Below, piece by piece: positions 1-10,179 of a DNA stretch of 64,000 nucleotides. The stretch spans positions 1-64,000 of the forward strand of contig CADAKX010000006.1 of the NCBI GenBank assembly GCA_902788605.1, given 5' to 3'. The first letter of the stretch is position 1. Each line of letters begins with the position of its first letter. The translations under genes were made by a program, and so were the position numbers. This stretch comes from an uncultured Prevotellaceae bacterium. GTDB taxonomy: Bacteria; Bacteroidota; Bacteroidia; Bacteroidales; Bacteroidaceae. The notes under the pieces are model-generated. The model worked only from the letters and a program-made list of their open reading frames with translations, did no database searches and was not told the origin of the DNA.

Positions 1-69
1 CCTCCTAAGAAACCTGTAGACATACAGAAATACAGGGAGCTACTGCCTGACAGATGGAAGGCACTATAG
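1..69 (+). CDS. C-terminal end of an IS66-like transposase (partial)
   Basis: An open frame enters from the left edge and ends at TAG 67-69. Its 22 residues finish in YRELLPDRWKAL. IS66 transposases commonly end in an 'ELLPWNWK'-like motif (IS66 C-terminal domain), which this resembles. The match is short and made from memory, so it is supported mainly by the inverted-repeat-like end 30 bp downstream. Everything upstream lies outside the window. It could instead be the tail of an unrelated gene. Confidence 0.45.
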   Translation, partial: PPKKPVDIQKYRELLPDRWKAL

Positions 70-99
70 CCTGCAAGGCGTCAAAGCGGATACGCTTAC
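1..99 (+). mobile_element. Right end of an IS66-family insertion sequence (partial)
   Basis: About 22 bp after the stop of the truncated frame the sequence ends in ACGCTTAC (92-99). Read inward on the other strand this is GTAAGCGT, the terminal inverted-repeat start known for the IS66 family. If the element ends at 99, the adjacent 8-bp target duplication would be 100-107 (GTGATTTG), since IS66 elements make 8-bp duplications. The left end is outside the window, so the duplication cannot be confirmed here. Confidence 0.5.
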
Positions 100-223
100 G
101 TGATTTGCATCTTAAGTTGTAACTTTGCAGTATGAACCAGAATTTTGCTCATGGCATCTAAATCAATAATGGCAAGATAATAATTAGAAGCCCCCATAAT
201 TATCAATCTGAATAATTTGACCT

Positions 224-598
224 ATGAAGAAAATAAGCAGTACAGACGAAGCACTCATGCTGTTTGAGGAATGTTCCATTAAACATGGTAAGGCAGCAGA
301 GAATGGCGATTATAAACAAGGGAATAAGAATCATGATATAATTATTGCATGCATTCTTTATCTTTATGATTCCCAACAGTTGCAGCTATTGGAACCTTTT
401 CTTGAACATCAAGATGTGAATGTCCGTTTGTGGGCAGCTTTTGCTTTGCTCACAGTAGAAAGAACAAAAGCAGAAAAGACTTTGCGAGATGTTCAAGATG
501 GTCCTTGTAGTATTTATCGTAGTGATGCTATGTACACTCTGAGAGAGTGGGAATCGGGCCGTCTTAAGTTCCCGTGGGAATGGGCAAGAAAACATTAG
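224..598 (+). CDS. Small HEAT-repeat-like protein (DUF2019-type)
   Basis: A 124-aa soluble protein with no signal peptide. Its centre ([20 protein letters not shown], residues about 56-75) has the paired-helix pattern of a HEAT/armadillo unit, and the overall arrangement resembles the DUF2019 family. No catalytic motif is visible and the function is unknown. It stands alone between the IS66-like end and lptB. A TAACTTTG box at 120-127 is the only promoter-like element upstream and has no -33 partner at normal spacing. Stand-alone immunity-like proteins can look like this, but there is no toxin gene in view. Confidence 0.65.
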   Translation: MKKISSTDEALMLFEECSIKHGKAAENGDYKQGNKNHDIIIACILYLYDSQQLQLLEPFLEHQDVNVRLWAAFALLTVERTKAEKTLRDVQDGPCSIYRSDAMYTLREWESGRLKFPWEWARKH

Positions 599-630
599 AA
601 TCCTGGACGCTGTTAAAAAACTATTTTTTA

Positions 631-662
631 TTTGCGAGTCTCTCGTTTTTTGCGTACCTTTG
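631..662 (+). promoter_or_regulatory. lptB promoter, Bacteroidota type
   Basis: TTTG at 631-634 and TACCTTTG at 655-662 are separated by exactly 20 bp, matching the Bacteroidota sigma-factor consensus (-33 TTTG, -7 TAnnTTTG). Transcription should start near 667-670. This rules out the ATG at 660, which lies inside the -7 box, and supports the ATG at 681. Confidence 0.8.
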
Positions 663-680
663 CATGCAAAATCAAGAAAG

Positions 681-1463
681 ATGGAAGAACAGATTGAGCT
701 GAGAGCTGAGGGCTTGGTGAAACGATATGGCAAACGCACGGTGGTGAACGATGTGTCGTTCAACGTGCGCCAGGGAGAAATTGTGGGATTGCTGGGACCT
801 AACGGTGCAGGAAAGACCACATCGTTCTATATGACCACAGGACTGGTGCTGCCCAACGGCGGACATATCTATCTGGGAGACGACGAGGTGACGGACTTTC
901 CCGTGTATAAGCGTGCCCGCTTGGGTATCGGCTACCTGGCTCAGGAGGCATCCGTGTTTCGCAAGATGTCGGTGGAGGACAATATTCTCTCGGTGCTCGA
1001 GATGACAGGTAAGCCTCGCGAGTATCAGCTGGAGAAGTTGGAGAGCCTGATCAAGGAGTTCCGCCTGCAGAAGGTGCGCAAGAACAAGGGCGACCAGTTG
1101 TCGGGTGGCGAGCGTCGTCGCTGCGAGATAGCCCGTTGTCTGGCCATTGAACCCAAGTTCATTATGCTCGACGAGCCATTCGCAGGTGTAGACCCCATCG
1201 CCGTAGAGGATATCCAGTTTATCGTGTGGAAGTTGAAGGACCGCAACATCGGTATCCTGATTACCGACCACAATGTGGAGGATACCCTTTGTATCACGGA
1301 CCGTGCCTATCTGCTGTTTGAGGGCCGCATTCTGTTTCATGGTACGCCTGAGGAGTTGGCTGCCAACCAGATTGTGCGCAAGAACTACCTTACCGACTCG
1401 TTTGTGTTGCGCCAGAAAGACTTCCAGAAACTGGAGGAAGAGCGCAATAAGGCCGGCATCTGA
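681..1463 (+). CDS. lptB: LPS export ABC transporter ATP-binding protein LptB
   Basis: A 260-aa ABC ATPase that would power lipopolysaccharide extraction from the inner membrane by the LptB2FG complex. Walker A GPNGAGKT is at residues 39-46. The signature [13 protein letters not shown] and Walker [14 protein letters not shown] follow, then a switch His in [10 protein letters not shown]. '[15 protein letters not shown]' is characteristic of LptB rather than other ABC ATPases. The longer frame from 660 would start inside the promoter, so the start at 681 is chosen. The C-terminal extension after the ATPase core ([24 protein letters not shown]) makes it slightly longer than the E. coli protein (about 240 aa). 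It is transcribed alone. Confidence 0.93.
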   Translation: MEEQIELRAEGLVKRYGKRTVVNDVSFNVRQGEIVGLLGPNGAGKTTSFYMTTGLVLPNGGHIYLGDDEVTDFPVYKRARLGIGYLAQEASVFRKMSVEDNILSVLEMTGKPREYQLEKLESLIKEFRLQKVRKNKGDQLSGGERRRCEIARCLAIEPKFIMLDEPFAGVDPIAVEDIQFIVWKLKDRNIGILITDHNVEDTLCITDRAYLLFEGRILFHGTPEELAANQIVRKNYLTDSFVLRQKDFQKLEEERNKAGI

Positions 1464-1497
1464 TGATGAAGAAGAGACGACTTGAGTAGTTAAAAAA

Positions 1498-1538
1498 ACG
1501 TAAACATGCTGTTTTTACGTCAATTATGTGTAATTTTG
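1498..1538 (+). promoter_or_regulatory. Inverted repeat and -7 box upstream of tig
   Basis: ACGTAAA and TTTACGT (about 1498-1520) form an inverted repeat around an 8-9 nt loop, followed by TAATTTTG (1531-1538), a good -7 box. No TTTG lies 20 bp upstream of the box; the hairpin occupies that space. The hairpin has no following T-tract, so it is not a convincing terminator for lptB. It may instead influence the tig promoter. Confidence 0.45.
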
Positions 1539-1582
1539 CACCCCAAATCGAAAAATATAATATAAATAAGGTATAATAAGAG

Positions 1583-2941
1583 ATGAATATCAAGTTTGAA
1601 AGTGCCGATAAAATCAATGGTCTGATGACTATCACCATTGAGAAGGCCGACTATCAGGAAGCAGTTGACAAGAAGTTGAAGGAGTATCGCAAGAAGGCTC
1701 AGGTGCCCGGTTTCCGTCCTGGAATGGTGCCCATGGGTCTGATCAAGAAGCAGTATGGCACAGCCGTGAAGGTTGACGAGGTAAACCGCATTCTTGGCGA
1801 GAAGCTCTACGACTATGTTCGTGAGAACAAAATTCAGATGCTGGGCGAGCCTATGCCTAACGAGGAGAAGCAGCAGCCTCAGGACTTGCAGGGCGACGGT
1901 CCCTTCGAGTTCGTATTCGATATCGCTGTAGCTCCCGAGTTCAAGGCTGAGCTCACCGCTAAGGATAAGATTGAATACTACACCATCAAGGTAGACGATA
2001 AGCTGATTGACGACCAGGTGCAGATGTACGCATCTCAGGCTGGTGAGTTTGTTGAGGCTCAGGAGTGGAGCGGCAACGACACCCTGAAGGGTGACCTGCG
2101 CCAGCTCGATGCTGAGGGCAACACACTCGAGGGCGGCATTACCACCGAGGGTGGTATGATCATGCCTTCATATATCAAGGGTGAGGACGAGAAGAAGAAG
2201 TTCGAGGGCTGCAAGCCTGGCGACATCATCACCTTCAACCCCAAGAAGGCTTATCCCGATAACGACGCTGAGGTAGCTGCTCTGCTGAAGGTCGAGAAGG
2301 GTCAGGTGAAGGACTTGGAGAGCGACTTCAGCTTCCAGGTAACCGAGATCCGTCACTATCAGCCCGCTGCTGTTGACGCTAAGCTCTTCGAGAAGGTGTT
2401 TGGCGAGGGCGTGAAGGACGAGGCTGACTTCCGTCAGCGCATCGCCGACAACGCCAAGGTTCAGTTGTCTGCCAACAGCGACTATAAGTTCCTGCTGGAC
2501 GTTCGCAAGTATGCCGAGAAGAAGGTGGGCGAGTTGCAGTTCCCCGAGGCTCTGCTGAAGCGCGTGATGCTGAACAACAACAAGGATAAGGGCGAGGAGT
2601 TCGTAGAGAAGAACTTCAAGGCTTCTATCGACGAGTTGAAGTGGCACCTCATCAAGGAGCAGCTGGTTGCTGCTGCTGAGATCAAGGTTGAGGAGGCTGA
2701 CCTGAAGGCTGTTGCCAAGGATGCTATCCGTGCCCAGTTCGCTCAGTATGGTATGACCAACGTGCCCGATGATATCCTCGAGAACTATGCTGCCGAGCAG
2801 ATGAAGAAGCGTGAGAACGTGGACAACCTGGTTGACCGCGCTGTTGACGTGAAACTCACCGCAGCCCTGAAGGGTATCGTGAAGTTGAACGAGAAAGAGG
2901 TTACTCTGGACGAATTCAACAAGATGATGCAGGAGGCATAA
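1583..2941 (+). CDS. tig: Trigger factor, ribosome-associated chaperone
   Basis: A 452-aa protein that binds the ribosome exit tunnel and protects nascent chains. The ribosome-docking signature GFRPGMVP is at residues 44-51, within the N-terminal domain. A divergent FKBP-like domain lies around residues 150-260, followed by the long helical C-terminal chaperone domain rich in Lys and Glu. Length is normal for the family. Its position directly before clpP-clpX is a widely conserved bacterial order. A strong terminator separates it from clpP, so it is probably transcribed alone. Confidence 0.95.
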   Translation: MNIKFESADKINGLMTITIEKADYQEAVDKKLKEYRKKAQVPGFRPGMVPMGLIKKQYGTAVKVDEVNRILGEKLYDYVRENKIQMLGEPMPNEEKQQPQDLQGDGPFEFVFDIAVAPEFKAELTAKDKIEYYTIKVDDKLIDDQVQMYASQAGEFVEAQEWSGNDTLKGDLRQLDAEGNTLEGGITTEGGMIMPSYIKGEDEKKKFEGCKPGDIITFNPKKAYPDNDAEVAALLKVEKGQVKDLESDFSFQVTEIRHYQPAAVDAKLFEKVFGEGVKDEADFRQRIADNAKVQLSANSDYKFLLDVRKYAEKKVGELQFPEALLKRVMLNNNKDKGEEFVEKNFKASIDELKWHLIKEQLVAAAEIKVEEADLKAVAKDAIRAQFAQYGMTNVPDDILENYAAEQMKKRENVDNLVDRAVDVKLTAALKGIVKLNEKEVTLDEFNKMMQEA

Positions 2942-2977
2942 AGGAATAGAATTATAATTCTTTAACCAAAAAAAAGA

Positions 2978-3008
2978 GTCGGGATGATATTCATCTCGAC
3001 TTTTTTTT
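2978..3008 (+). terminator. Intrinsic terminator after tig
   Basis: A 10-bp stem (GTCGGGATGA / TCATCTCGAC, one G-U pair) with a 3-nt loop is followed by eight T residues (3001-3008). The T-tract runs straight into the clpP -7 box at 3010. Confidence 0.88.
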
Positions 3009-3009
3009 G

Positions 3010-3017
3010 TAATTTTG
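3010..3017 (+). promoter_or_regulatory. clpP -7 box
   Basis: TAATTTTG, abutting the T-tract of the tig terminator and 30 bp before the clpP ATG. No -33 TTTG is visible because that region is occupied by the terminator stem. Confidence 0.55.
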
Positions 3018-3047
3018 TATTTAGAAATTGAAAAAAACAACGAAACG

Positions 3048-3710
3048 ATGAACGATTTTAGAAAGTATGCAACCAGGCATTTGGGCGTTAACGGCCAGGT
3101 GCTGGATGATGTGATGGCAGCTCAGGCCCAGTATATGAATCCTTATATCCTGGAAGAGCGCCAGCTGAATGTGACGCAGATGGATGTTTTCTCACGCCTG
3201 ATGATGGACCGCGTGATATTCCTCGGTACCGAGGTCAACGACTATACCGCAAATGTGCTGCAGGCACAGTTGCTCTATCTGGACGCAACCGATCCAGGTA
3301 AGGATATCAACCTTTATATCAATTCGCCTGGTGGAAGCGTGTATGCCGGCCTGGGTATCTATGACACCATGCAGTTTATCAGTAGCGATGTGGCCACCAT
3401 CTGTACAGGTATGGCTGCCTCGATGGCTGCTGTGTTGCTGGTGGCTGGCCAGGAGGGCAAGCGCTCGGCACTGACCCACAGTCGTGTGATGATTCACCAG
3501 CCTCTGGGTGGCGTGCAGGGTCAGGCTTCTGATATTGAGATTGAGGCTCGCGAGATCCAGAAGTTGAAGAAAGAACTCTATACCATCATTGCCGAGCATT
3601 CGCACACAGACTATGATAAGGTGTGGGCCGACTCAGACCGTAACTACTGGATGACGGCCGAGGAGGCAAAGGCTTATGGTATGATTGATCAGGTGCTGAC
3701 AAAGAAATGA
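3048..3710 (+). CDS. clpP: ATP-dependent Clp protease proteolytic subunit ClpP
   Basis: A 220-aa serine protease subunit forming the tetradecameric chamber used by ClpX. The catalytic triad is visible: Ser125 in [11 protein letters not shown], His150 in MIHQPLGG and Asp197 in DSDRNYW. The start at 3048 ([11 protein letters not shown]) is preferred over a TTG at 3015, which lies inside the -7 box. The stop overlaps the clpX start by ATGA, implying translational coupling. Length is slightly above the typical 190-210 aa because of an N-terminal propeptide-like extension. Confidence 0.96.
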   Translation: MNDFRKYATRHLGVNGQVLDDVMAAQAQYMNPYILEERQLNVTQMDVFSRLMMDRVIFLGTEVNDYTANVLQAQLLYLDATDPGKDINLYINSPGGSVYAGLGIYDTMQFISSDVATICTGMAASMAAVLLVAGQEGKRSALTHSRVMIHQPLGGVQGQASDIEIEAREIQKLKKELYTIIAEHSHTDYDKVWADSDRNYWMTAEEAKAYGMIDQVLTKK

Positions 3711-4924
3711 AGAAAGAGTGTAATTTCTGTGGACGTGGTGAGCGTCAGGTAAAACTGCTGATTACCGGACTCAATGGCTATATCTGTGAGGATTGCGCCA
3801 GACAGGCTTATCAGATTGTCAAGGAGTCGGGCCTGGACGGCAAGAAGAATGATGTCTTCAAACCCAAGAACGATGTGCCCAAGCCTCGTGAGATCAAGGC
3901 CTATCTGGATCAGTATGTCATCGGACAGGATGAGGCCAAGCGCTTCCTCTCTGTAGCCGTTTATAACCATTACAAGCGTCTGCAGCAGGCCGTTGACGAG
4001 AATGACGGCGTAGAGATTGAGAAGTCTAATATTATTATGGTGGGCTCAACGGGTACTGGTAAGACCCTGTTGGCTCGTACCATTGCCAAGCAGTTGGACG
4101 TGCCCTTCACCATTGTCGATGCAACAGTGCTGACCGAGGCCGGTTATGTGGGTGAGGATGTGGAGAGCATCCTGAGCCGACTGCTGCAAGTGGCCGACTT
4201 CGACGTGAAGGCTGCCGAACGCGGTATCGTCTTCATTGACGAGATAGATAAGATTGCCCGTAAGAGCGACAACCCCAGCATCACCCGCGACGTGAGTGGC
4301 GAGGGCGTGCAGCAGGGACTCCTGAAGTTGCTCGAGGGAACGGTGGTGAATGTGCCCCCCAAGGGTGGTCGCAAGCATCCCGATCAGGATTATATCCATG
4401 TGGACACCCGCAATATCCTGTTTATCTGCGGTGGTGCCTTCGATGGTATCGAGCGTAAGATTGCGCAACGCCTAAACACCCATACGGTGGGATATAACTC
4501 CGTTCAGAACGTCAGAAAGATCGAAAAGGACGACCTTATTAAATATGTGCAGCCTCAGGACCTGAAGGCCTTTGGCTTGATTCCTGAGATCATTGGTCGT
4601 CTGCCCGTGCTGACCTATCTGAATCCGCTGGACCGTGCGGCGCTGGAGCAGATTCTGACGGAGCCCAAGAACTCTATTGTGAAGCAGTATATGAAACTCT
4701 TCGAGATGGACGGCGTGAAACTGTCGTTCGCTCCTGAGGCTCTTTCCTATATTGTGGACAAGGCAGTGGAGTATAAGTTGGGTGCTCGCGGACTGCGCTC
4801 TATCGTTGAGGCTATCATGATGGACGCTATGTTCGAGGTGCCGTCGAAGAAACTGAAGAAATTTGAAGTGACTGTTGACTATGCCAAGGAGCAGCTGGAA
4901 AAGAGCGTGGCTCTGGGCAAATAA
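3707..4924 (+). CDS. clpX: ATP-dependent Clp protease ATPase subunit ClpX
   Basis: A 405-aa AAA+ unfoldase that feeds substrates to ClpP. The N-terminal zinc-binding domain has the four-cysteine pattern CNFC...CEDC (residues 5-30). Walker A GSTGTGKT is at residues 113-120 and Walker B VFIDEIDK follows, with the typical [16 protein letters not shown] stretch and a sensor-II GARGLR. Its start overlaps the clpP stop by 4 nt. Confidence 0.97.
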   Translation: MKKECNFCGRGERQVKLLITGLNGYICEDCARQAYQIVKESGLDGKKNDVFKPKNDVPKPREIKAYLDQYVIGQDEAKRFLSVAVYNHYKRLQQAVDENDGVEIEKSNIIMVGSTGTGKTLLARTIAKQLDVPFTIVDATVLTEAGYVGEDVESILSRLLQVADFDVKAAERGIVFIDEIDKIARKSDNPSITRDVSGEGVQQGLLKLLEGTVVNVPPKGGRKHPDQDYIHVDTRNILFICGGAFDGIERKIAQRLNTHTVGYNSVQNVRKIEKDDLIKYVQPQDLKAFGLIPEIIGRLPVLTYLNPLDRAALEQILTEPKNSIVKQYMKLFEMDGVKLSFAPEALSYIVDKAVEYKLGARGLRSIVEAIMMDAMFEVPSKKLKKFEVTVDYAKEQLEKSVALGK

Positions 4925-4942
4925 GACATACAAAAGAAGCCT

Positions 4943-7129
4943 ATGACAAAAGAAAAAGATAATCTGAATGAGGCCCTCCGACGCTATTTTGGCTTTGACA
5001 TGTTCAAAGGCGACCAGGAGGCAATCATTCGCAATGTATTGGATGGACACGACACTTTTGTGCTGATGCCTACTGGTGGTGGCAAGTCGCTTTGCTATCA
5101 GTTGCCATCGCTGCTCATGGATGGCGTGGCCATCGTCATCTCGCCCCTGATTGCGCTGATGAAGAACCAGGTGGACTTCATCACACACCTGAGTGAGCAT
5201 GAGGGAATAGCCCATTTCCTGAACTCGTCGCTCAACAAGGCGGCCATCGATCAGGTGAAGAAGGATATCAGGGAGGGAAGAACCAAACTGCTCTATGTGG
5301 CACCCGAGTCGCTGACCAAGGAGGATAATGTGGAGTTCCTGAAGTCGGTGAAGATCTCGTTCTATGCCGTCGATGAGGCCCACTGTATCTCGGAATGGGG
5401 TCACGACTTCCGTCCTGAGTATCGTCGCATCCGTCCTATTATTAATGAAATAGGTAAGGCTCCCGTGATTGCCCTGACTGCTACGGCTACCGACAAGGTG
5501 CGTACGGACATCAAAAAGAACCTGGGCATCATTGATGCAACGGAGTTCAAGAGCTCGTTCAATCGTCCGAACCTGTATTACGAGGTGCGCCAGAAGACAA
5601 AGGATATCGATAAGGATATCGTGCGTTTTATCAAGCAGCACCCAGGAAAGAGTGGTATTATCTACTGCCTCTCACGCAAGAAGGTGGAGGATTTGGCCGA
5701 GGTGCTCCGTGCCAACGACATCAAGGCGGCTGCCTATCATGCGGGCTTGGATTCGGGTACTCGCTCGCAGACACAGGATGACTTCCTGATGGAGCGCATC
5801 GATGTGATTGTGGCTACCATTGCCTTTGGTATGGGTATCGACAAGCCCGATGTGCGCTTCGTGATTCACTATGACATCCCCAAGTCGCTCGAAGGCTATT
5901 ACCAAGAGACTGGACGTGCCGGACGTGATGGTGGCGAGGGCATCTGCCTGGCTTTCTACAGCTATAAAGACCTGCAGAAACTGGAGAAGTTTATGGAAGG
6001 AAAGCCTGTGGCCGAGCAGGACATCGGTCGCCAACTGTTGCAGGAGACGGCTGCTTATGCCGAGACATCTGTATGTCGCAGAAAGATGCTGCTCCACTAT
6101 TTTGGCGAGCAGTACGACAAGGATAATTGCGAGAACTGCGACAACTGCCTGCATCCAGGTACTAAGATTGATGCCAAAAACCAGTTGGTGATTGCCCTGA
6201 AGGCTATCCTTGCCATTAAGGAGAACTTCCGTAGCGACTATGTGATAGACTTTATCACGGGTAAGGATTCCAATGAGATAGTGGCTCATAAGCATCAGAA
6301 CCTGGAGGAGTTCGGCTCTGGTGAGGATGAGGATTCGAAGATATGGAATCCGGTGATTCGTCAGGCGCTCATTGCCGGCTACCTGAGAAAAGAGGTCGAG
6401 AACTACGGCTTGCTCAAGGTGACAAGCGCTGGTAAGAAGTTCATCAAGAATCCCACAACGTTTATGGTGGTCGAAGACCATGAGTTCAACGAGGAAGAAG
6501 AGCCCGTGAACCAAGAGGGTGGGGCAGGTGCTTTGGACCCAACGCTGTCGGCCATGCTGCACGACCTGCGCAAGAAATGGTCGCGCAAGCTGGAGCGCCC
6601 GCCTTATGTCATCTTCCAGGATGTGTCGCTCGAACAGATGGCTACCGACTATCCTATCACGCTCGAGGAACTGAAAGGTATCCAAGGCGTGGGTGACGGA
6701 AAGACGCGTCAGCCTTATGCCAAGGAGTTCGTCGACCTGATCAAGCGCTATTGCGAAGAGAATGAGATTGAACGCCAGAGTGACTTGCGCATCCGTACCA
6801 AACCAAAGGATTCTATGCGCAAACTGAAGATCCTGCAGAACATCGATCGCCGCATTGCTCTGGATGATATCGCTAATGCACTGGGTATCGACTTCGAGGA
6901 ACTGCTGGACGAGTTGGAAGGCATCGTGCTCTATAGCGGAAACAAGATCAATATCGACTATTTCCTCGATGAGATCATGGATCCTGAGGATATTAACGAT
7001 ATCCTGGATTACTTCGCTGAGCAGGAACAGGATGATATCGAAGCTGCTTTCGAAGAGTTCGGTTCTGACTTTTCCGAGGATGAAATCCGTTTGGTGCGCA
7101 TCAAGTTTATCTCAGATATGGCTAACTAA
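4943..7129 (+). CDS. recQ: ATP-dependent DNA helicase RecQ
   Basis: A 728-aa superfamily 2 3'-5' helicase for recombination and replication-fork repair. Walker A MPTGGGKSLCYQLP is near residue 39, and the DEAH box lies in AVDEAHCISEWGHDFRP. Motif VI is QETGRAGRDG. The RQC zinc site appears as CRRKMLLHYFGE...CENCDNC, followed by a winged-helix region. An HRDC-like domain is near residues 540-615 (LRKKWSR...LKGIQGVGDGK). The acidic C-terminal extension (about residues 640-728) is seen in Bacteroidota RecQ and lengthens it over the E. coli protein. It starts 18 nt after clpX and is probably cotranscribed with it. Confidence 0.95.
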   Translation: MTKEKDNLNEALRRYFGFDMFKGDQEAIIRNVLDGHDTFVLMPTGGGKSLCYQLPSLLMDGVAIVISPLIALMKNQVDFITHLSEHEGIAHFLNSSLNKAAIDQVKKDIREGRTKLLYVAPESLTKEDNVEFLKSVKISFYAVDEAHCISEWGHDFRPEYRRIRPIINEIGKAPVIALTATATDKVRTDIKKNLGIIDATEFKSSFNRPNLYYEVRQKTKDIDKDIVRFIKQHPGKSGIIYCLSRKKVEDLAEVLRANDIKAAAYHAGLDSGTRSQTQDDFLMERIDVIVATIAFGMGIDKPDVRFVIHYDIPKSLEGYYQETGRAGRDGGEGICLAFYSYKDLQKLEKFMEGKPVAEQDIGRQLLQETAAYAETSVCRRKMLLHYFGEQYDKDNCENCDNCLHPGTKIDAKNQLVIALKAILAIKENFRSDYVIDFITGKDSNEIVAHKHQNLEEFGSGEDEDSKIWNPVIRQALIAGYLRKEVENYGLLKVTSAGKKFIKNPTTFMVVEDHEFNEEEEPVNQEGGAGALDPTLSAMLHDLRKKWSRKLERPPYVIFQDVSLEQMATDYPITLEELKGIQGVGDGKTRQPYAKEFVDLIKRYCEENEIERQSDLRIRTKPKDSMRKLKILQNIDRRIALDDIANALGIDFEELLDELEGIVLYSGNKINIDYFLDEIMDPEDINDILDYFAEQEQDDIEAAFEEFGSDFSEDEIRLVRIKFISDMAN

Positions 7130-7153
7130 CAGTTAACAAGTGAGAATTAAGAG

Positions 7154-7206
7154 TTAAGAATTGAGAAAAATGCTTGTCCCAAGCAAATTTCTTAATTCTT
7201 AATTTT
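7154..7206 (+). terminator. Long hairpin terminator after recQ
   Basis: TTAAGAATTGAGAAA (7154-7168) pairs with TTTCTTAATTCTTAA (7188-7202). An inner GCTTG/CAAGC stem lies at 7172-7184, and TTTTT follows. The outer stem is A/T rich but long, and it lies between recQ and the guaB promoter. Confidence 0.75.
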
Positions 7207-7226
7207 TATATCTTGATAAAAATGAG

Positions 7227-7234
7227 TATCTTTG
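7227..7234 (+). promoter_or_regulatory. guaB -7 box
   Basis: TATCTTTG, 30 bp before the guaB ATG. The -33 position, 20 bp upstream, reads TTTT rather than TTTG. Confidence 0.6.
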
Positions 7235-7251
7235 CACGCAATAAAATTTAA

Positions 7252-8745
<1,494 letters not shown>

Positions 8746-8754
8746 AAAATCGAT

Positions 8755-10179
8755 ATGAAACTGAAAATTCTTTTTGCCGCTTTGACGGTCTGCGGCACTA
8801 TGGGTGCACAGACGGACGACCCCGTCGTGATGGTAGTCAACGGCGAACCTGTTACACGTTCAGAGTTTGAGTATTCTTTCAATAAGAACAACTCAGAAGG
8901 TGTTATTGATAAGAAGAGCGTAGATGAGTATGTAGACCTCTTTATTAATTATAAGTTAAAGGTGGCTGCTGCTCTGGATGCTAAATACGATACGCTGACG
9001 TCCTTCAAGACCGAGTTTGCCCAGTATCGTGACCAGCAGGTGCGTCCTGCTTTCGTGACTGATGCTGACATGGAGGCTGAGGCTCATAAGATCTATAACA
9101 AGACGGTTGAGCAGATTGGTCCTGATGGAATGATTCGTGTTGCCCACATCCTGATCAGGGCGCAGCAGCAGGCTCCGCAGTCGGAGTGGGATGCTGCCAA
9201 GGTTCGCATCGACTCAATCTATAATGCATTGAAAAATGGTGCAGACTTCGAAGAGTTGGCTAAGCGTGTGTCTCAGGATCCAGGTTCTGCCCGTCAGGGT
9301 GGTCTGCTGCCTTTTGTTCAGCGTGGACAACTGGTGAAGGAGTTTGAGAATGCGGCTTATGCCCTGCAACCTGGCGAGATGTCTGGTGTTATCCAGTCGC
9401 CTTATGGCTATCATATCATCCTGATGAAGGAGCGTAAGATGCTGGAACCATTCGAATATCATCACGATGCTATTGTTCGCTATATGGAACAGCGCAATGT
9501 GCGCGACCAGGTCGCTACGCAGAAAGTGGCTCAGATGGTGAAGGATAGTAATGGCAAGGTGACGGAGGAAGAGCTTTTGTCGAAGAAGGCAGAAGAACTG
9601 TCGGCTCAGGATCCTGACATGAAGTACCTTATCAAGGAGTATCATGATGGTTTGCTGCTTTATGAAATCAGTAACCAGCTGGTTTGGGATAAGGCTGCAA
9701 AAGATGAGGCTGGACTGGCTAACTTCTTTAAGAAGCACAAGAAGAACTACGCATGGGATGAGCCACGCTATAAAGGTATGGCTTATCATGTGAAGGAGCA
9801 GGGCGATGTCAAGGCTGTGGCCAACTGCGTGAAGAAGTTGGCTTTCGACAAGTGGGCTGAGGCTTTGCGCTCTACCTTTAATGCCGACTCTGTCATTCGT
9901 ATCCGTGTGGAGAAGGGTATCTTTAAGAAAGGTGACAATGCCCTGATTGACAGCGCTGTGTTCAAGAAGGATACCACGGTGACTCACATGAAGGACTATC
10001 CCATTGATGCTGTTTATGGAAAGATCCTGAAGAAGGGACCGGAAGATTATAACGACGTGCGCGGACTGGTGGTTGCTGACTATCAGGAGGCTCTGGAGAA
10101 AGAGTGGGTTGCAGACCTGCGCCGCAAGTATGTCGTGAAGGTAAATGAAGATGTGTTGAAAACTGTCAATAAGCACTAA
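8755..10179 (+). CDS. Periplasmic PpiC/SurA-type peptidyl-prolyl isomerase
   Basis: A 474-aa exported protein with an N-terminal signal peptide (MKLKILFAALTVCGTMGAQ) and a SurA-like helical N-domain. One clear parvulin (PpiC) domain lies at about residues 120-225, with AHILIR..., SQDPGSARQGGLLPF and GYHIILMKERK. The C-terminal half is charged and shows no second recognisable parvulin domain. It probably assists outer-membrane protein folding. It overlaps the next SurA-like gene by 1 nt. The pairing of two parvulin-type chaperones suggests a division of labour, but this is inference. Confidence 0.85.
   Translation: MKLKILFAALTVCGTMGAQTDDPVVMVVNGEPVTRSEFEYSFNKNNSEGVIDKKSVDEYVDLFINYKLKVAAALDAKYDTLTSFKTEFAQYRDQQVRPAFVTDADMEAEAHKIYNKTVEQIGPDGMIRVAHILIRAQQQAPQSEWDAAKVRIDSIYNALKNGADFEELAKRVSQDPGSARQGGLLPFVQRGQLVKEFENAAYALQPGEMSGVIQSPYGYHIILMKERKMLEPFEYHHDAIVRYMEQRNVRDQVATQKVAQMVKDSNGKVTEEELLSKKAEELSAQDPDMKYLIKEYHDGLLLYEISNQLVWDKAAKDEAGLANFFKKHKKNYAWDEPRYKGMAYHVKEQGDVKAVANCVKKLAFDKWAEALRSTFNADSVIRIRVEKGIFKKGDNALIDSAVFKKDTTVTHMKDYPIDAVYGKILKKGPEDYNDVRGLVVADYQEALEKEWVADLRRKYVVKVNEDVLKTVNKH

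Noticed and set aside
672-1340. Long antisense frames opposite lptB and other genes
   Set aside because: They lie wholly within well-recognised genes, lack promoter signals and have low-complexity translations typical of shadow frames.
1498-1520. Terminator after lptB
   Set aside because: The inverted repeat has no following T-tract and sits at the tig promoter, so it is listed as a regulatory element only.
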